The notes under the pieces were generated by a model. That model was not told the origin of the DNA, did not search any database, and saw nothing but the letters and a program-made list of their open reading frames with translations. Both the position numbers and the translations under genes were made by a program. Positions 1-6,675 of a stretch of 13,560 nucleotides of DNA are shown piece after piece (position 1 is the first letter of the stretch; every line of letters begins with the position of its first letter). Source of the DNA: Anaerolineales bacterium (GTDB lineage Bacteria > Chloroflexota > Anaerolineae > 4572-78 > J111). The stretch covers positions 1 through 13,560 of the forward strand of contig JAAUSP010000157.1 in assembly GCA_012032575.1 (NCBI GenBank). Direction: 5' to 3'.

Positions 1-451
1 AAGGTAATCAAGAGCGTAACAACTTAAAACCCTTTGTTGCTTTAGTTGAAAATGTACTTGGAGAAAATCGTCCTCTATCTGTCAGTGGTGGACGAGCGAT
101 GGTTCCAGCTACGTGGTCTAACGGTGAGAGTGCCAGAGTACATTTGGATCAACTCCCCTCAGGTGAGCAAACAGTGCCTCCTCTTGTTCGGAGAACTGGC
201 TCGCCGTAAGCGTAAAGGCGTAATTATTGCTATTGACGAAGTCGAAAATAGTCTGCATCCTACACTACAGCGCTTGGTTATGTGGAACTTACGCAAGATA
301 GCGAGAGAATGGGATGCTCAAGTAATTGTAACGACTCATTCTCTGGAAATCATCAATACAGTGCGGGGGTAGTGCTTTTATCAATCTGGATTATCCTGAA
401 GACCATTTCAATTTGCCAATTCTCGATGAAGATGAGGAGGAAGCAGCGTAG
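1..451 (+). CDS. ABC/AAA-type ATPase, C-terminal part (AriA-like), with two apparent frameshifts
   Basis: This is the 3' part of an ATP-binding-cassette-like ATPase whose start lies before the window. It reads in frame 3 from base 3 and contains a signature-like LPSGEQ (about 156-173). One extra C at 177-178 moves the reading to frame 1, which carries the Walker B region (VIIAIDEVENSLHP, about 220-260) and the switch histidine (VTTHS, about 328-342). One extra G in the GGGGG run at 365-369 creates an early TAG; removing it lets the frame continue to an acidic tail (LDEDEEEAA) and the TAG at 449-451. The protein is interrupted only by these two indels, so an intact gene with sequencing errors is likelier than a pseudogene. 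The Walker A motif is outside the window. The stop overlaps the GTG start of the next gene by one base, indicating an operon. This fits the AAA partner of PARIS-like defence systems; a generic OLD-like ATPase is the alternative. Confidence 0.75.
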
Positions 452-1314
452 TGCTAGGATATCCAACTCCTACAGATATTGAGATAAGGTGGCGCAAATC
501 GGGCGCAGGCGTGTGCGTGATTGTTGAGGGCGAAACTGAGCAAGATGATGCCTGGTTTTACAATCAATGGTTTGGAGATCGAGCCAGGGAAATAACCTTT
601 TTCCCTCAGAATGGCTGGACAGAAGTTATTAATGCTGTAACTACTTTGCGGACTATTATAGGTTCAAAATCTGTCTACGGGATTATTGACCGAGATTTTG
701 TCCCTAATATTACCTATCCACCCTTACCCCATGATGGAATTTTACGCACCCCAAAATATACTCTAGAGAACTACCTTCTTGACCCTGATTGTTGGTTTCA
801 GTACATTCGACCCTACACTCGTCGTACCCCAAAACCGGGCTGGAATACACTTGAAGAAGTGATAGTTACAATTGAAAATCTTTATCGAGTGTGTATCCCG
901 CTAACAGCCTACAATTGGACCTTATTCGAAGCTCGTAATCAAAATTATCAAAACTTTATTACTCTTCCCTCTCCTCAAAAAACTTATAAAGAACATCCGA
1001 AAGCCATAGCCGAAATAGGTGATGTTCCAGCATATTTGCAGGGTATCGAAGCTGCAATGGGCCTCACAGGTGATTATTTGGGGTGGAGATATACTAATCT
1101 GACTACAATAATGGCTCGATCATCCCTTTCATCCTTAGAACAGGTTATCTCAGGTAAATATGTGCTAACTCTCCTGAAAGAGCAGTTCCCCCTCAGAATC
1201 TCAGGTAGACAGACTTGGGATGATATACTGGGCGCTTATATTGACACCTGCCCTGCTCCCCCAGAAGATTTGAGGCTTCTGGTTGACCTTATTTTACAGG
1301 ATGCTCACTCCTGA
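451..1314 (+). CDS. TOPRIM/DUF4435-like effector, AriB-like (PARIS-type defence)
   Basis: The 287-residue protein carries the acidic pattern of a TOPRIM-type nuclease of the DUF4435 kind. It has VIVEGETEQDD with Glu26 at the end of the first strand, GIIDRD with Asp80 and Asp82, and the family-typical TLENYLLDP block at about 104-112. The GTG start at 451 overlaps the ATPase stop (TAGTG), so the two are probably translationally coupled. In PARIS systems an ATPase (AriA) holds a TOPRIM protein (AriB) that is released on sensing phage anti-restriction proteins and then arrests the cell by cleaving nucleic acid, reportedly tRNA. The gene is visibly more AT-rich than the genes to its right, as expected for a transferred defence island. 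The family call rests on motifs and gene order; the exact subtype and the target are inference. Confidence 0.7.
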   Translation: MLGYPTPTDIEIRWRKSGAGVCVIVEGETEQDDAWFYNQWFGDRAREITFFPQNGWTEVINAVTTLRTIIGSKSVYGIIDRDFVPNITYPPLPHDGILRTPKYTLENYLLDPDCWFQYIRPYTRRTPKPGWNTLEEVIVTIENLYRVCIPLTAYNWTLFEARNQNYQNFITLPSPQKTYKEHPKAIAEIGDVPAYLQGIEAAMGLTGDYLGWRYTNLTTIMARSSLSSLEQVISGKYVLTLLKEQFPLRISGRQTWDDILGAYIDTCPAPPEDLRLLVDLILQDAHS

Positions 1315-1349
1315 TTTGTTACATGCCAAAGTACTGTTAGGATAACGCT

Positions 1350-2132
1350 ATGAGCAGTCCCGCCTGGCTGGAAACCGAAACCGCCCGCCGCTATCACAGT
1401 TTTGCCCAACAGACGACGATGTACCAGGAGTTGAGCCGTTTGATAGTCCAACTGGCCGAGATAGAGCCGGGGATGCAGGTATTGGATTTGGGCTGCGGCA
1501 CGAGCGTGACCACGCAGGTGGTCCTGGAGGCATTGGGCGACAACGGCCATGTTTTTGCCCTCGACCTGTCCGAGCCGATGCTGGCCGTGGCCCGCGAACA
1601 AATTGCATCGCCCCAGGTGACGTTCATCCAGGCCGACGCCGCGACCATCCCGGAACTGGCGGCCCAATCGGTGGACCGAATTGTGTGCAACTCCGTTTTC
1701 TGGCAGTTCCGCCACAAGCCGGAGGTGATGGCCGAAATGCGCCGGGTGCTCAGGCCGGAAGGTCGGTTTGTGTTCAACGCGCCGGAGCCATACTTTATTT
1801 TTGAAGCGATTCCGCGCAGCAAAAAGGTGGGGGTGCTGTTCGAGCAACTGGCCGCCGAGCGTTATGGGGTGGGCCGGCAGGATTTGCGCTCGATTGAGGT
1901 TTTTCTGCGCCACTGCGGCTTTGAAATTACCGGCAAACAAATGCTGGAGCGGGTCCGCTCCGCCGCCGAAAGCTACCTATTTATGCAGATTCCGGTCGCC
2001 ACGGCCTGGATGGAGCCGCCGCTGGCATACGAAACCCGCCTGGCCCTGTTGGAGGAAGCCCAGCAATTGGCCGAAGGAAATCAGGCAACCCGGCAGCGTT
2101 GGATGTATTTTGTGACTCAACCGTTAAAATAA
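1350..2132 (+). CDS. Class I SAM-dependent methyltransferase (methyltransferase type 11-like)
   Basis: The 260-residue protein has a Rossmann-type SAM-binding core: motif I VLDLGCGT at 44-51, the acidic end of strand 2 (ALDLS, Asp72) and a motif-II-like QADAATIPE around 94-102. The region about RRVLRPEGRFVFN is the usual post-motif strand of small-molecule methyltransferases. The C-terminal third is variable and does not show the substrate. The ATG at 1350 is preceded by AGGA at 1339-1342 with good spacing. It stands alone between the defence genes and a palindromic repeat, so context gives no clue to the substrate. Its base composition matches the genes downstream rather than the AT-rich pair upstream, marking the edge of the left island. 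Confidence 0.85.
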   Translation: MSSPAWLETETARRYHSFAQQTTMYQELSRLIVQLAEIEPGMQVLDLGCGTSVTTQVVLEALGDNGHVFALDLSEPMLAVAREQIASPQVTFIQADAATIPELAAQSVDRIVCNSVFWQFRHKPEVMAEMRRVLRPEGRFVFNAPEPYFIFEAIPRSKKVGVLFEQLAAERYGVGRQDLRSIEVFLRHCGFEITGKQMLERVRSAAESYLFMQIPVATAWMEPPLAYETRLALLEEAQQLAEGNQATRQRWMYFVTQPLK

Positions 2133-2147
2133 CATGAGTTACATGGT

Positions 2148-2251
2148 CATGTCATTTCGAGCGACCCGTAGGGGAGCGAGAAATCCCTTCAGACTTGTCT
2201 GGCAAGCATAACTTTCGGGGATTTCTCGGCCTCCGGCCTCGAAATGACATG
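2148..2251. repeat. REP/MITE-like palindromic intergenic element
   Basis: A perfect 14-bp inverted repeat bounds the element: CATGTCATTTCGAG at 2148-2161 and its complement at 2238-2251. Inside it is a second pair, CGAGAAATCCC at 2177-2187 and GGGATTTCTCG at 2218-2228. A short palindrome, AGACTTGTCT, lies at 2191-2200 near the loop. Nested palindromes around an ATTTCGAG/CGAGAAAT core are typical of dispersed elements present in many copies in some environmental bacterial genomes. There is no transposase, so it would be a non-autonomous element. It may also end transcription of the upstream methyltransferase, although it lacks a clear T-tract. Confidence 0.75.
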
Positions 2252-2289
2252 TGAACTGCGTAAGTCCTGTAAAATAAAAGGAGCCAACC

Positions 2290-3300
2290 ATGCCCCGTTT
2301 AACCAACCAACAAACGGCCAAACTCTTCGCCGATATTGGCGATTTGCTGGAAATCAAAGGCGAAAACCGCTTCAAGGTGCTGGCCTATCGTAACGCCGCC
2401 GATCACATCGAGAATCTGAGTTTTGATCTGTACGACTATTGGGAGTCCGGCGCGGATTTGCGAAAGATCGAGGGGATTGGCCAGGCTATTTCGGAAAAGA
2501 TTGACGAAAAATTCAAGACTGGCAAATTGGGCTTTTGGGACAAATTGACCGCCGAAATCCCCCCGGCCCTGGTCGAAGTGCTGGCCATCCCCGATGTCGG
2601 CCCCAAACTGGCCAAAGCGATGTGGGAGGAATTGGGCCTTACCAGCGTGGCCGAGGTCAAAGCGGCGGCGCAGGAGGGTAAATTACAAAAGCTGCCACGC
2701 ATGGGCGCGAAAAGCGAGGCCCGCATCCTGGCCAGCATCGAAGCTGTGGAACGGCGCGAGACAGGCCGGGTCCATCTGGGCGTGGCCTGGCCTTTGGCGA
2801 TGCGGGTTCTGGCTGCTTTAAAGGACCTGCCGGAGGTCATTCAGATCGAATCGGCCGGTAGTTTGCGCCGCATGCGCGAAACCATCGGCGACCTGGATTT
2901 TGTGGCCTCCACCGAGCAGCCGGGGCCAATTATGGCGGTTTTCAAAAGCCTGCCCGATGTGGAGGAAGTGATTGCCGCCGGTGACACCAAAACCTCGGTG
3001 CGCTTTCGCAACGGCATGCAGGCCGACCTGCGCTGCGTCACCCCCGCCCAATGGGGTCCGGCGCTGAACTATTTTACCGGCAGTAAAAATCATAATGTCA
3101 AAATTCGGGAACTGGCCCAAAAAATGGGCTACAGCCTGAACGAATACGCCCTCACCCGCGCCAGCGGCGGCGAACCGCTGCTCTTTCCCGATGAAGTCGA
3201 ACTCTACAAATTTTTCGGACTGCCCTACATCCCGCCCTACCTGCGGGAAGACCGGGGCGAGATTGACGCAGCTTTTAAAGGCAAGCTGCCGGCGGGTTGA
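2290..3300 (+). CDS. polX: DNA polymerase X family protein, HhH and polymerase domains (PolX N-terminal part)
   Basis: The 336 residues match the polymerase half of bacterial PolX, a gap-filling DNA repair polymerase. In order are an N-terminal 8-kDa-like domain with a helix-hairpin-helix (LRKIEGIGQAISEKI, about 57-71), a second HhH (IPDVGPKLA, about 100-108) and the nucleotidyltransferase palm. The palm has GSLRRMRETIGDLD, giving metal ligands Asp201 and Asp203, and a third Asp246 in QADLR. The YFTGSKNHNVKIRELA block (261-276) is characteristic of the family. The ATG is preceded by AAGGAG at 2278-2283. Bacterial PolX normally continues straight into a PHP domain; here TGA at 3298 stops it where the next frame carries that domain. 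One more G in the run at 3294-3296 would fuse the two, so this is probably an artificially split gene. Confidence 0.9.
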   Translation: MPRLTNQQTAKLFADIGDLLEIKGENRFKVLAYRNAADHIENLSFDLYDYWESGADLRKIEGIGQAISEKIDEKFKTGKLGFWDKLTAEIPPALVEVLAIPDVGPKLAKAMWEELGLTSVAEVKAAAQEGKLQKLPRMGAKSEARILASIEAVERRETGRVHLGVAWPLAMRVLAALKDLPEVIQIESAGSLRRMRETIGDLDFVASTEQPGPIMAVFKSLPDVEEVIAAGDTKTSVRFRNGMQADLRCVTPAQWGPALNYFTGSKNHNVKIRELAQKMGYSLNEYALTRASGGEPLLFPDEVELYKFFGLPYIPPYLREDRGEIDAAFKGKLPAG

Positions 3301-4022
3301 ACGTGAGCGACATCAAAGGCGAGGTTCACTGTCACTCGACCTGGAGTGACGGCCAGCACAGCATCGAAGAGATGGCCCGCGCCGCCCTGGCCAAAGGCTA
3401 TCAATACCTGGCGATTACCGATCACTCTCAGAGTTTGGGCGTTGCCGGTGGCCTCAACGCGGATCGGCTGGTCCAGCAGCGCCGGGAAATTGACGAAGTC
3501 CAGGCCCGTGTGCCGGCTATTCGCCTGTGGCAGGGGTCGGAGGTGGAGGTGCGGGCCGATGGCACGCTCGATTTCCCTGACGAAGTGCTGGCCCAATTGG
3601 ATTATGTGGTGGCCTCGGTCCACACCGGCTTGCGCCAGGATCGAGACACGCTGACCCGGCGGGCGTTGGCGGCGATCAGAAATCCGTATGTCAAGCAGTT
3701 GGCCCACCCGACCGGGCGCTTATTGCCCCGGCGCGAAGGCGGCGACTTCGATATGGAGGCGCTGATGCAGGCGGCGGCGGAAACCGGCACGTTTCTGGAA
3801 ATCAACGCCTCGCCGGAGCGCCTCGATTTGCGGGATACCCACGTCCGCCAGGCCATCGAGGTGGGGGTCAAGCTGATTATCAATTGCGATGCCCATCACG
3901 CGGACAGCTTTGATAATTTGCATTTCGGCGTCGCCACGGCCTGTCGGGGCTGGGCTTCGGCGGAAACTGTGGTCAATACCCGGCCCTTGGATGAGTTTGT
4001 AAGGCTGTGGAAAAAGGCCTAA
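3297..4022 (+). CDS. polX: PHP metal-dependent phosphoesterase domain (PolX C-terminal part)
   Basis: This frame encodes a complete PHP domain. It shows HCHSTWSDG (His11, His13, Asp18), ITDHS (Asp42, His43), the GSEVEV glutamate, ASVHTG, HPTGR and a terminal INCDAHH. Together these are the metal ligands of the trinuclear PHP site. In PolX this domain supplies 3'-5' exonuclease and end-processing activity. The only starts here are TTG at 3297, overlapping the upstream TGA, or GTG at 3303; neither has its own ribosome binding site, as the region is upstream coding sequence. The protein begins almost exactly where the PHP part of a fused PolX begins. I therefore read it as the second half of one gene (2290-4022) split by a one-base deletion. 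A genuinely separate, translationally coupled subunit is the less likely alternative. Confidence 0.88.
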   Translation: MNVSDIKGEVHCHSTWSDGQHSIEEMARAALAKGYQYLAITDHSQSLGVAGGLNADRLVQQRREIDEVQARVPAIRLWQGSEVEVRADGTLDFPDEVLAQLDYVVASVHTGLRQDRDTLTRRALAAIRNPYVKQLAHPTGRLLPRREGGDFDMEALMQAAAETGTFLEINASPERLDLRDTHVRQAIEVGVKLIINCDAHHADSFDNLHFGVATACRGWASAETVVNTRPLDEFVRLWKKA

Positions 4023-4047
4023 ATTAAAAACATCTCTCGGAGCAATC

Positions 4048-4076
4048 TTGACCGCGACCTTCAGCATGAGTATGAT
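4048..4076 (+). promoter_or_regulatory. Sigma-70-type promoter for the toxin-antitoxin cassette
   Basis: TTGACC at 4048-4053 and TATGAT at 4071-4076 are separated by exactly 17 bases, each matching the consensus hexamers at five of six positions. Transcription would begin near 4083, and the antitoxin ATG is at 4104 behind GGAG at 4091-4094. The promoter could drive the whole cassette through 6388, because the following genes are closely packed. Confidence 0.6.
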
Positions 4077-4103
4077 TAAAGCAGTGGAAAGGAGACTCGC
4101 CAA

Positions 4104-4448
4104 ATGTCTGTGACTATTACTTTGCCCGATGAAATAGCTAATCCGCTGCAAGCCCAGGCCGACGCTAAACAGGTGTCGCTCGATGACCTGGTGACAGATT
4201 TACTAACCAACGTTCTGGCCACTGAGCCAGAGGAGGACGAACTGGAAGCACTGGTTGCCCGGATTAAGGCGACTCCGCCGAACCCGGCTAATATTCGTCC
4301 CGCTACCGGCTCGTTAATAGAAGCTTTGAAAAACGCTCCTGAAGACCCAGACTTTGACCTTGAAACTTGGAGTCACGAATGGGCCAAAATCGAGGCCGAA
4401 ATAAAAGCTATCAACCGTGCTGATGATATTGCTGAGGGGCGCGGCTAA
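4104..4448 (+). CDS. Putative antitoxin of a VapBC-type module
   Basis: The 114-residue acidic protein begins with a short beta strand and helices (VTITLPDEIANPLQAQA, then a SLDDLVTDLL segment), resembling ribbon-helix-helix-like antitoxins. The C-terminal half is rich in Glu, Asp and Ala (for example EPEEDELEALVARI), as expected for an unstructured toxin-wrapping tail. It ends eight bases before the PIN-domain toxin start, which is the main reason for the call. I do not recognise a specific antitoxin family. By analogy it would bind and neutralise the downstream RNase and repress the promoter at 4048-4076. Confidence 0.65.
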   Translation: MSVTITLPDEIANPLQAQADAKQVSLDDLVTDLLTNVLATEPEEDELEALVARIKATPPNPANIRPATGSLIEALKNAPEDPDFDLETWSHEWAKIEAEIKAINRADDIAEGRG

Positions 4449-4456
4449 ATAACTGT

Positions 4457-4861
4457 ATGGCAGATTATCTCTTAGATACTAACCATGCTTCTCCGTTGGT
4501 AACACCTGGTCATCCGTTACGCCAGCGTGTCCTAAGCCTTCAGTCTAGCCATTCTTTTGCTGTAGCCGTTCCGGTTTTGGCCGAGGTCTTATATGGTCTT
4601 CACCTTTTGCCCAGAGCGGAACAAAATCTGGCTGAATGGGCGCGGCTCAGATTAAACTTCAATTGTTATTCCTCAGATGAGTTTGATGCCGAACAAGCTG
4701 TTGAACTGCAAATTAAGCTTCGCCGGCGGGGTTGGCAACTCGCCACGATTGATGCCCTCATTGCCGCTGTGGCTCTCCGTTATGATCTTACCTTGCTAAC
4801 CACTGATAAAGATTTTTCCGCTATTCCCCAATTGAAACAAGAAAATTGGTTAATTTTATAG
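4457..4861 (+). CDS. vapC: PIN-domain ribonuclease toxin (VapC-like)
   Basis: The 134-residue protein is a full-length PIN domain. It starts YLLDTN with Asp7, has Glu43 in VLAEVLYG, Asp99 in ATIDALIAAVA and Asp117/Asp119 in TTDKDF. These acidic residues form the magnesium site of VapC RNases, which cleave tRNA or rRNA when the antitoxin is lost. All key residues are present, so the toxin looks active. It follows its presumed antitoxin by eight bases. Its TAG stop at 4859-4861 is followed immediately by the ATG of a DNA methyltransferase, suggesting that toxin-antitoxin and modification genes share a transcript. Confidence 0.88.
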   Translation: MADYLLDTNHASPLVTPGHPLRQRVLSLQSSHSFAVAVPVLAEVLYGLHLLPRAEQNLAEWARLRLNFNCYSSDEFDAEQAVELQIKLRRRGWQLATIDALIAAVALRYDLTLLTTDKDFSAIPQLKQENWLIL

Positions 4862-5689
4862 ATGACCGAATCCCCGTTGCCTCCCAAACACACCCCCTGG
4901 AGCGACCTCGACCTCAACCGCTGGCGCGAATATGAGGAGATTGAAACCGACTCGCTCTGGCTTTATCCCAGCCGAGCCAGTGGCGATGGGCATAAACTCG
5001 ACTACCACGGCAATTATATTCCCCAGCTTGCCACGCAGTTGTTGACCCGCTATAGCAAAAAAGATGAGATCGTGCTGGATTTGTTTCTCGGCTCCGGCAC
5101 CACCGCCATTGAGGCCGCCCGGCTGAATCGGCGCTGTATCGGGGTGGAACTCAAACCGGAACTGGTTGAGTATGTGCGGGGCAAACTCAATCCCGACCTG
5201 CTGGACTCGCGGGTTCATCTGCTGCAAGGCAACAGTGCTGCCCCGGAAACCGTCCGGCAAATCAACCAAACCCTCGGCTGCATGCAGGCCGACGCTGCCC
5301 ACCTGCTCATTCTGCATCCGCCCTACGCCGACATCATCCATTTCTCCGACCGGCCCGACGACCTATCCAACGCCCCCACCACCGCCACCTTTCTGGATGG
5401 CTTTGAGCAGGTCGCCCGTCACGGTTATGACCTGCTCGCTCCGGGCCGCTTCGCCGCGCTCATCATCGGCGACAAATATGCCAACGGCGAACTGGTCCCG
5501 CTGGGTTTCTGGTGCATGGAACGGATGAACCGGGTGGGCTTCAAAACCAAGGCTATTGTCGTCAAAAATATCGAAGGGAATGAGAAGGGGAAGGGTAAAT
5601 CAGCCAACCTGTGGCGCTATCGAGCGTTGGCCGGTGGTTATTATATCTTTAAGCATGAGTATGTGATTGTGTTTTTTAAACCGAAGTAA
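4862..5689 (+). CDS. DNA methyltransferase (N4-cytosine/N6-adenine type)
   Basis: The 275-residue protein is a site-specific DNA amino-methyltransferase. An N-terminal block, ETDSLWLYPSR followed by KLDYHGNYIPQL, is typical of a restriction-modification methylase subgroup. Motif I, VLDLFLGSGTTAIEAARL, lies at about 70-87 and leads to CIGVELKPELVE. The catalytic motif IV reads HPPY (LILHPPYADI, about 150-159) in place of the usual D/N/S-PPY. That is unusual but PPY is intact. Methylation of an exocyclic amine in DNA follows from the family; the target sequence cannot be read from the protein. The ATG directly follows the VapC stop with no obvious ribosome binding site, implying translational coupling. 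The next gene is a nuclease-like protein, so this is probably the modification arm of a type II system. Confidence 0.82.
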   Translation: MTESPLPPKHTPWSDLDLNRWREYEEIETDSLWLYPSRASGDGHKLDYHGNYIPQLATQLLTRYSKKDEIVLDLFLGSGTTAIEAARLNRRCIGVELKPELVEYVRGKLNPDLLDSRVHLLQGNSAAPETVRQINQTLGCMQADAAHLLILHPPYADIIHFSDRPDDLSNAPTTATFLDGFEQVARHGYDLLAPGRFAALIIGDKYANGELVPLGFWCMERMNRVGFKTKAIVVKNIEGNEKGKGKSANLWRYRALAGGYYIFKHEYVIVFFKPK

Positions 5690-5691
5690 AA

Positions 5692-5745
5692 CGTCTTGCG
5701 TCTTGCGTGTCGCGTTAATTCACTCAAGACGCAACACGCAACACG
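5692..5745. repeat. Palindromic heptanucleotide repeat element
   Basis: The left arm consists of consecutive heptamers CGTCTTG (5692-5698), CGTCTTG (5699-5705) and CGTGTCG (5706-5712). The right arm holds ACGCAAC (5729-5735) and ACGCAAC (5736-5742), which are complementary in style. A perfect 9-bp inverted pair, TGCGTCTTG at 5697-5705 and CAAGACGCA at 5725-5733, can form a hairpin. It fills the whole gap between the methyltransferase stop and the next ATG, and no Shine-Dalgarno sequence is left for that gene. Confidence 0.7.
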
Positions 5746-5752
5746 TTTCACA

Positions 5753-6388
5753 ATGCCCGTTTTAAACCCTCTCCACCACGAACTCAACAAGCTCAAAATC
5801 CTGCCGCCCTGGGGACGTAAACAGGGCGACCAGTGGGACAAGTGGAGCAATTTTGTTTATGAACTGGAAACCCTCCACGAGGTTTGGGCGCAGGTAAACC
5901 TGGTGGCCCGCCGGGAAGGGGTCGAGGTTAAAGCGTTTGGCGCTTATGCGGTGAATAGGTGGTACAACCACCATACCCACGACCAGATTTTGCAACTGTT
6001 TTTGGCCCACCCCGATACGCGGCCCGAAGCAAACCGCAAGCATCACAGCGTTGACTTTTACCTGCGCGACCTGCCGTTTGACCTCAAGATCAGTCATTTT
6101 CCCCGCGCCTACCCCGAAACTATTGACTATGCCCAACAGCACCCGCATCATCTGGCCTGCTGGCTGTACGAGCATCAATCCAGGCAGGGGCGCTACCATA
6201 CCGGCAATCGCCTCTTTCTTATTTTGCACGACCACACCCACCCCGAACTGAGTTGGCAGCTTCGCCGCGATTTTGCAGCGCTGGAGCAGCTCATCGGGGA
6301 ATTTTTGGCCGCGCCGACTCTGCTCGGATTGACCCTGCCTCAGACCGCTCCCCAGCCCTGGGCGGCGATAATTTTCCACATTAAGTAA
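5753..6388 (+). CDS. Putative type II restriction endonuclease-like protein (PD-(D/E)xK-like)
   Basis: I do not recognise a named family for this 211-residue protein. A likely nuclease core is visible at 97-114. Asp101 (SVDFYL) is followed eight residues later by FDLKIS with Asp110 and Lys112, which matches the D-x(n)-(D/E)-x-K metal site of PD-(D/E)xK nucleases. An upstream glutamate (Glu37 or Glu39) in helix-like sequence is a common extra ligand. A NRWYNHHTHDQILQLFL block and many His and Trp residues are distinctive. It directly follows a DNA methyltransferase, so the likeliest role is the cognate restriction enzyme. The ATG at 5753 is chosen because upstream in-frame sequence is the repeat element. 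Alternatives are a Vsr-like repair nuclease or an accessory protein. Activity and cut site are unproven. Confidence 0.55.
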   Translation: MPVLNPLHHELNKLKILPPWGRKQGDQWDKWSNFVYELETLHEVWAQVNLVARREGVEVKAFGAYAVNRWYNHHTHDQILQLFLAHPDTRPEANRKHHSVDFYLRDLPFDLKISHFPRAYPETIDYAQQHPHHLACWLYEHQSRQGRYHTGNRLFLILHDHTHPELSWQLRRDFAALEQLIGEFLAAPTLLGLTLPQTAPQPWAAIIFHIK

Positions 6389-6436
6389 AGCCTTAACTCA
6401 CCACCCAACATTGACCAACAGAGTACCTATTTTTAG

Positions 6437-6500
6437 CCACAAATTGCCCGAATTGACACAAAAAAGGAAAAAATTTAGTGAAAATTCGTGTAATTCGTGG
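6437..6500. repeat. Imperfect AT-rich palindromic element
   Basis: CCACAAATTGCCCGAATTGACAC (split here as CCACAAATT, GCCCGAATT and GACAC, 6437 onward) faces GTGTAATTCGTGG at 6488-6500, an imperfect inverted pair with an A/T-rich middle. The phrase ATTCGTGTAATTCGTGG has the look of a dispersed intergenic repeat. It occupies part of the 287-bp gap between the nuclease-like gene and the stress protein. No gene is evident in the gap, which otherwise holds only the promoter module at 6546-6609. Confidence 0.4.
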
Positions 6501-6545
6501 TGAAAAGAGACAGTTGCATCTCGATATCGGGTGATGAATTTTGGA

Positions 6546-6609
6546 TGACACCTGTCGCCCAAATGGATGACAAATGCCACTTACACAGCAGCCCACCAGC
6601 GCGTAAAAT
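6546..6609 (+). promoter_or_regulatory. Regulated promoter module upstream of the universal stress protein
   Basis: The module consists of a short palindrome TGACACCTGTC (6546-6556), then after 11 bases TGACAAATGCCACTTA (6568-6583), then after 20 bases TAAAAT (6604-6609). With a 17-base spacer the -35 would be TTACAC at 6581-6586, so the conserved box overlaps the -35 edge. GGATGACA occurs twice, 22 bp apart (6543-6550 and 6565-6572), which is two helical turns. The same arrangement with the same spacing precedes the transporter gene (13168-13231). Transcription would start near 6616, and AGGAGG-like bases near 6664-6669 provide the ribosome binding site. The regulator is unknown. Confidence 0.55.
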
Positions 6610-6675
6610 CAATTTATAAACCCAATAAGCATCCTGGGCGAGACCAATGATGTTCTACAGTCGAGGAGGCAGGCC

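Noticed and set aside
46..372. A separate small gene starting with ATG at 46-57
   Set aside because: Its first third is out-of-frame translation of the ATPase; the true upstream frame (from base 3) carries LPSGEQ and joins it after a one-base correction at 177.
1305..1940. Long minus-strand open frame opposite the methyltransferase
   Set aside because: It is a shadow of the GC-rich coding strand; it has no recognisable motif and the plus-strand protein has clear SAM-binding motifs.
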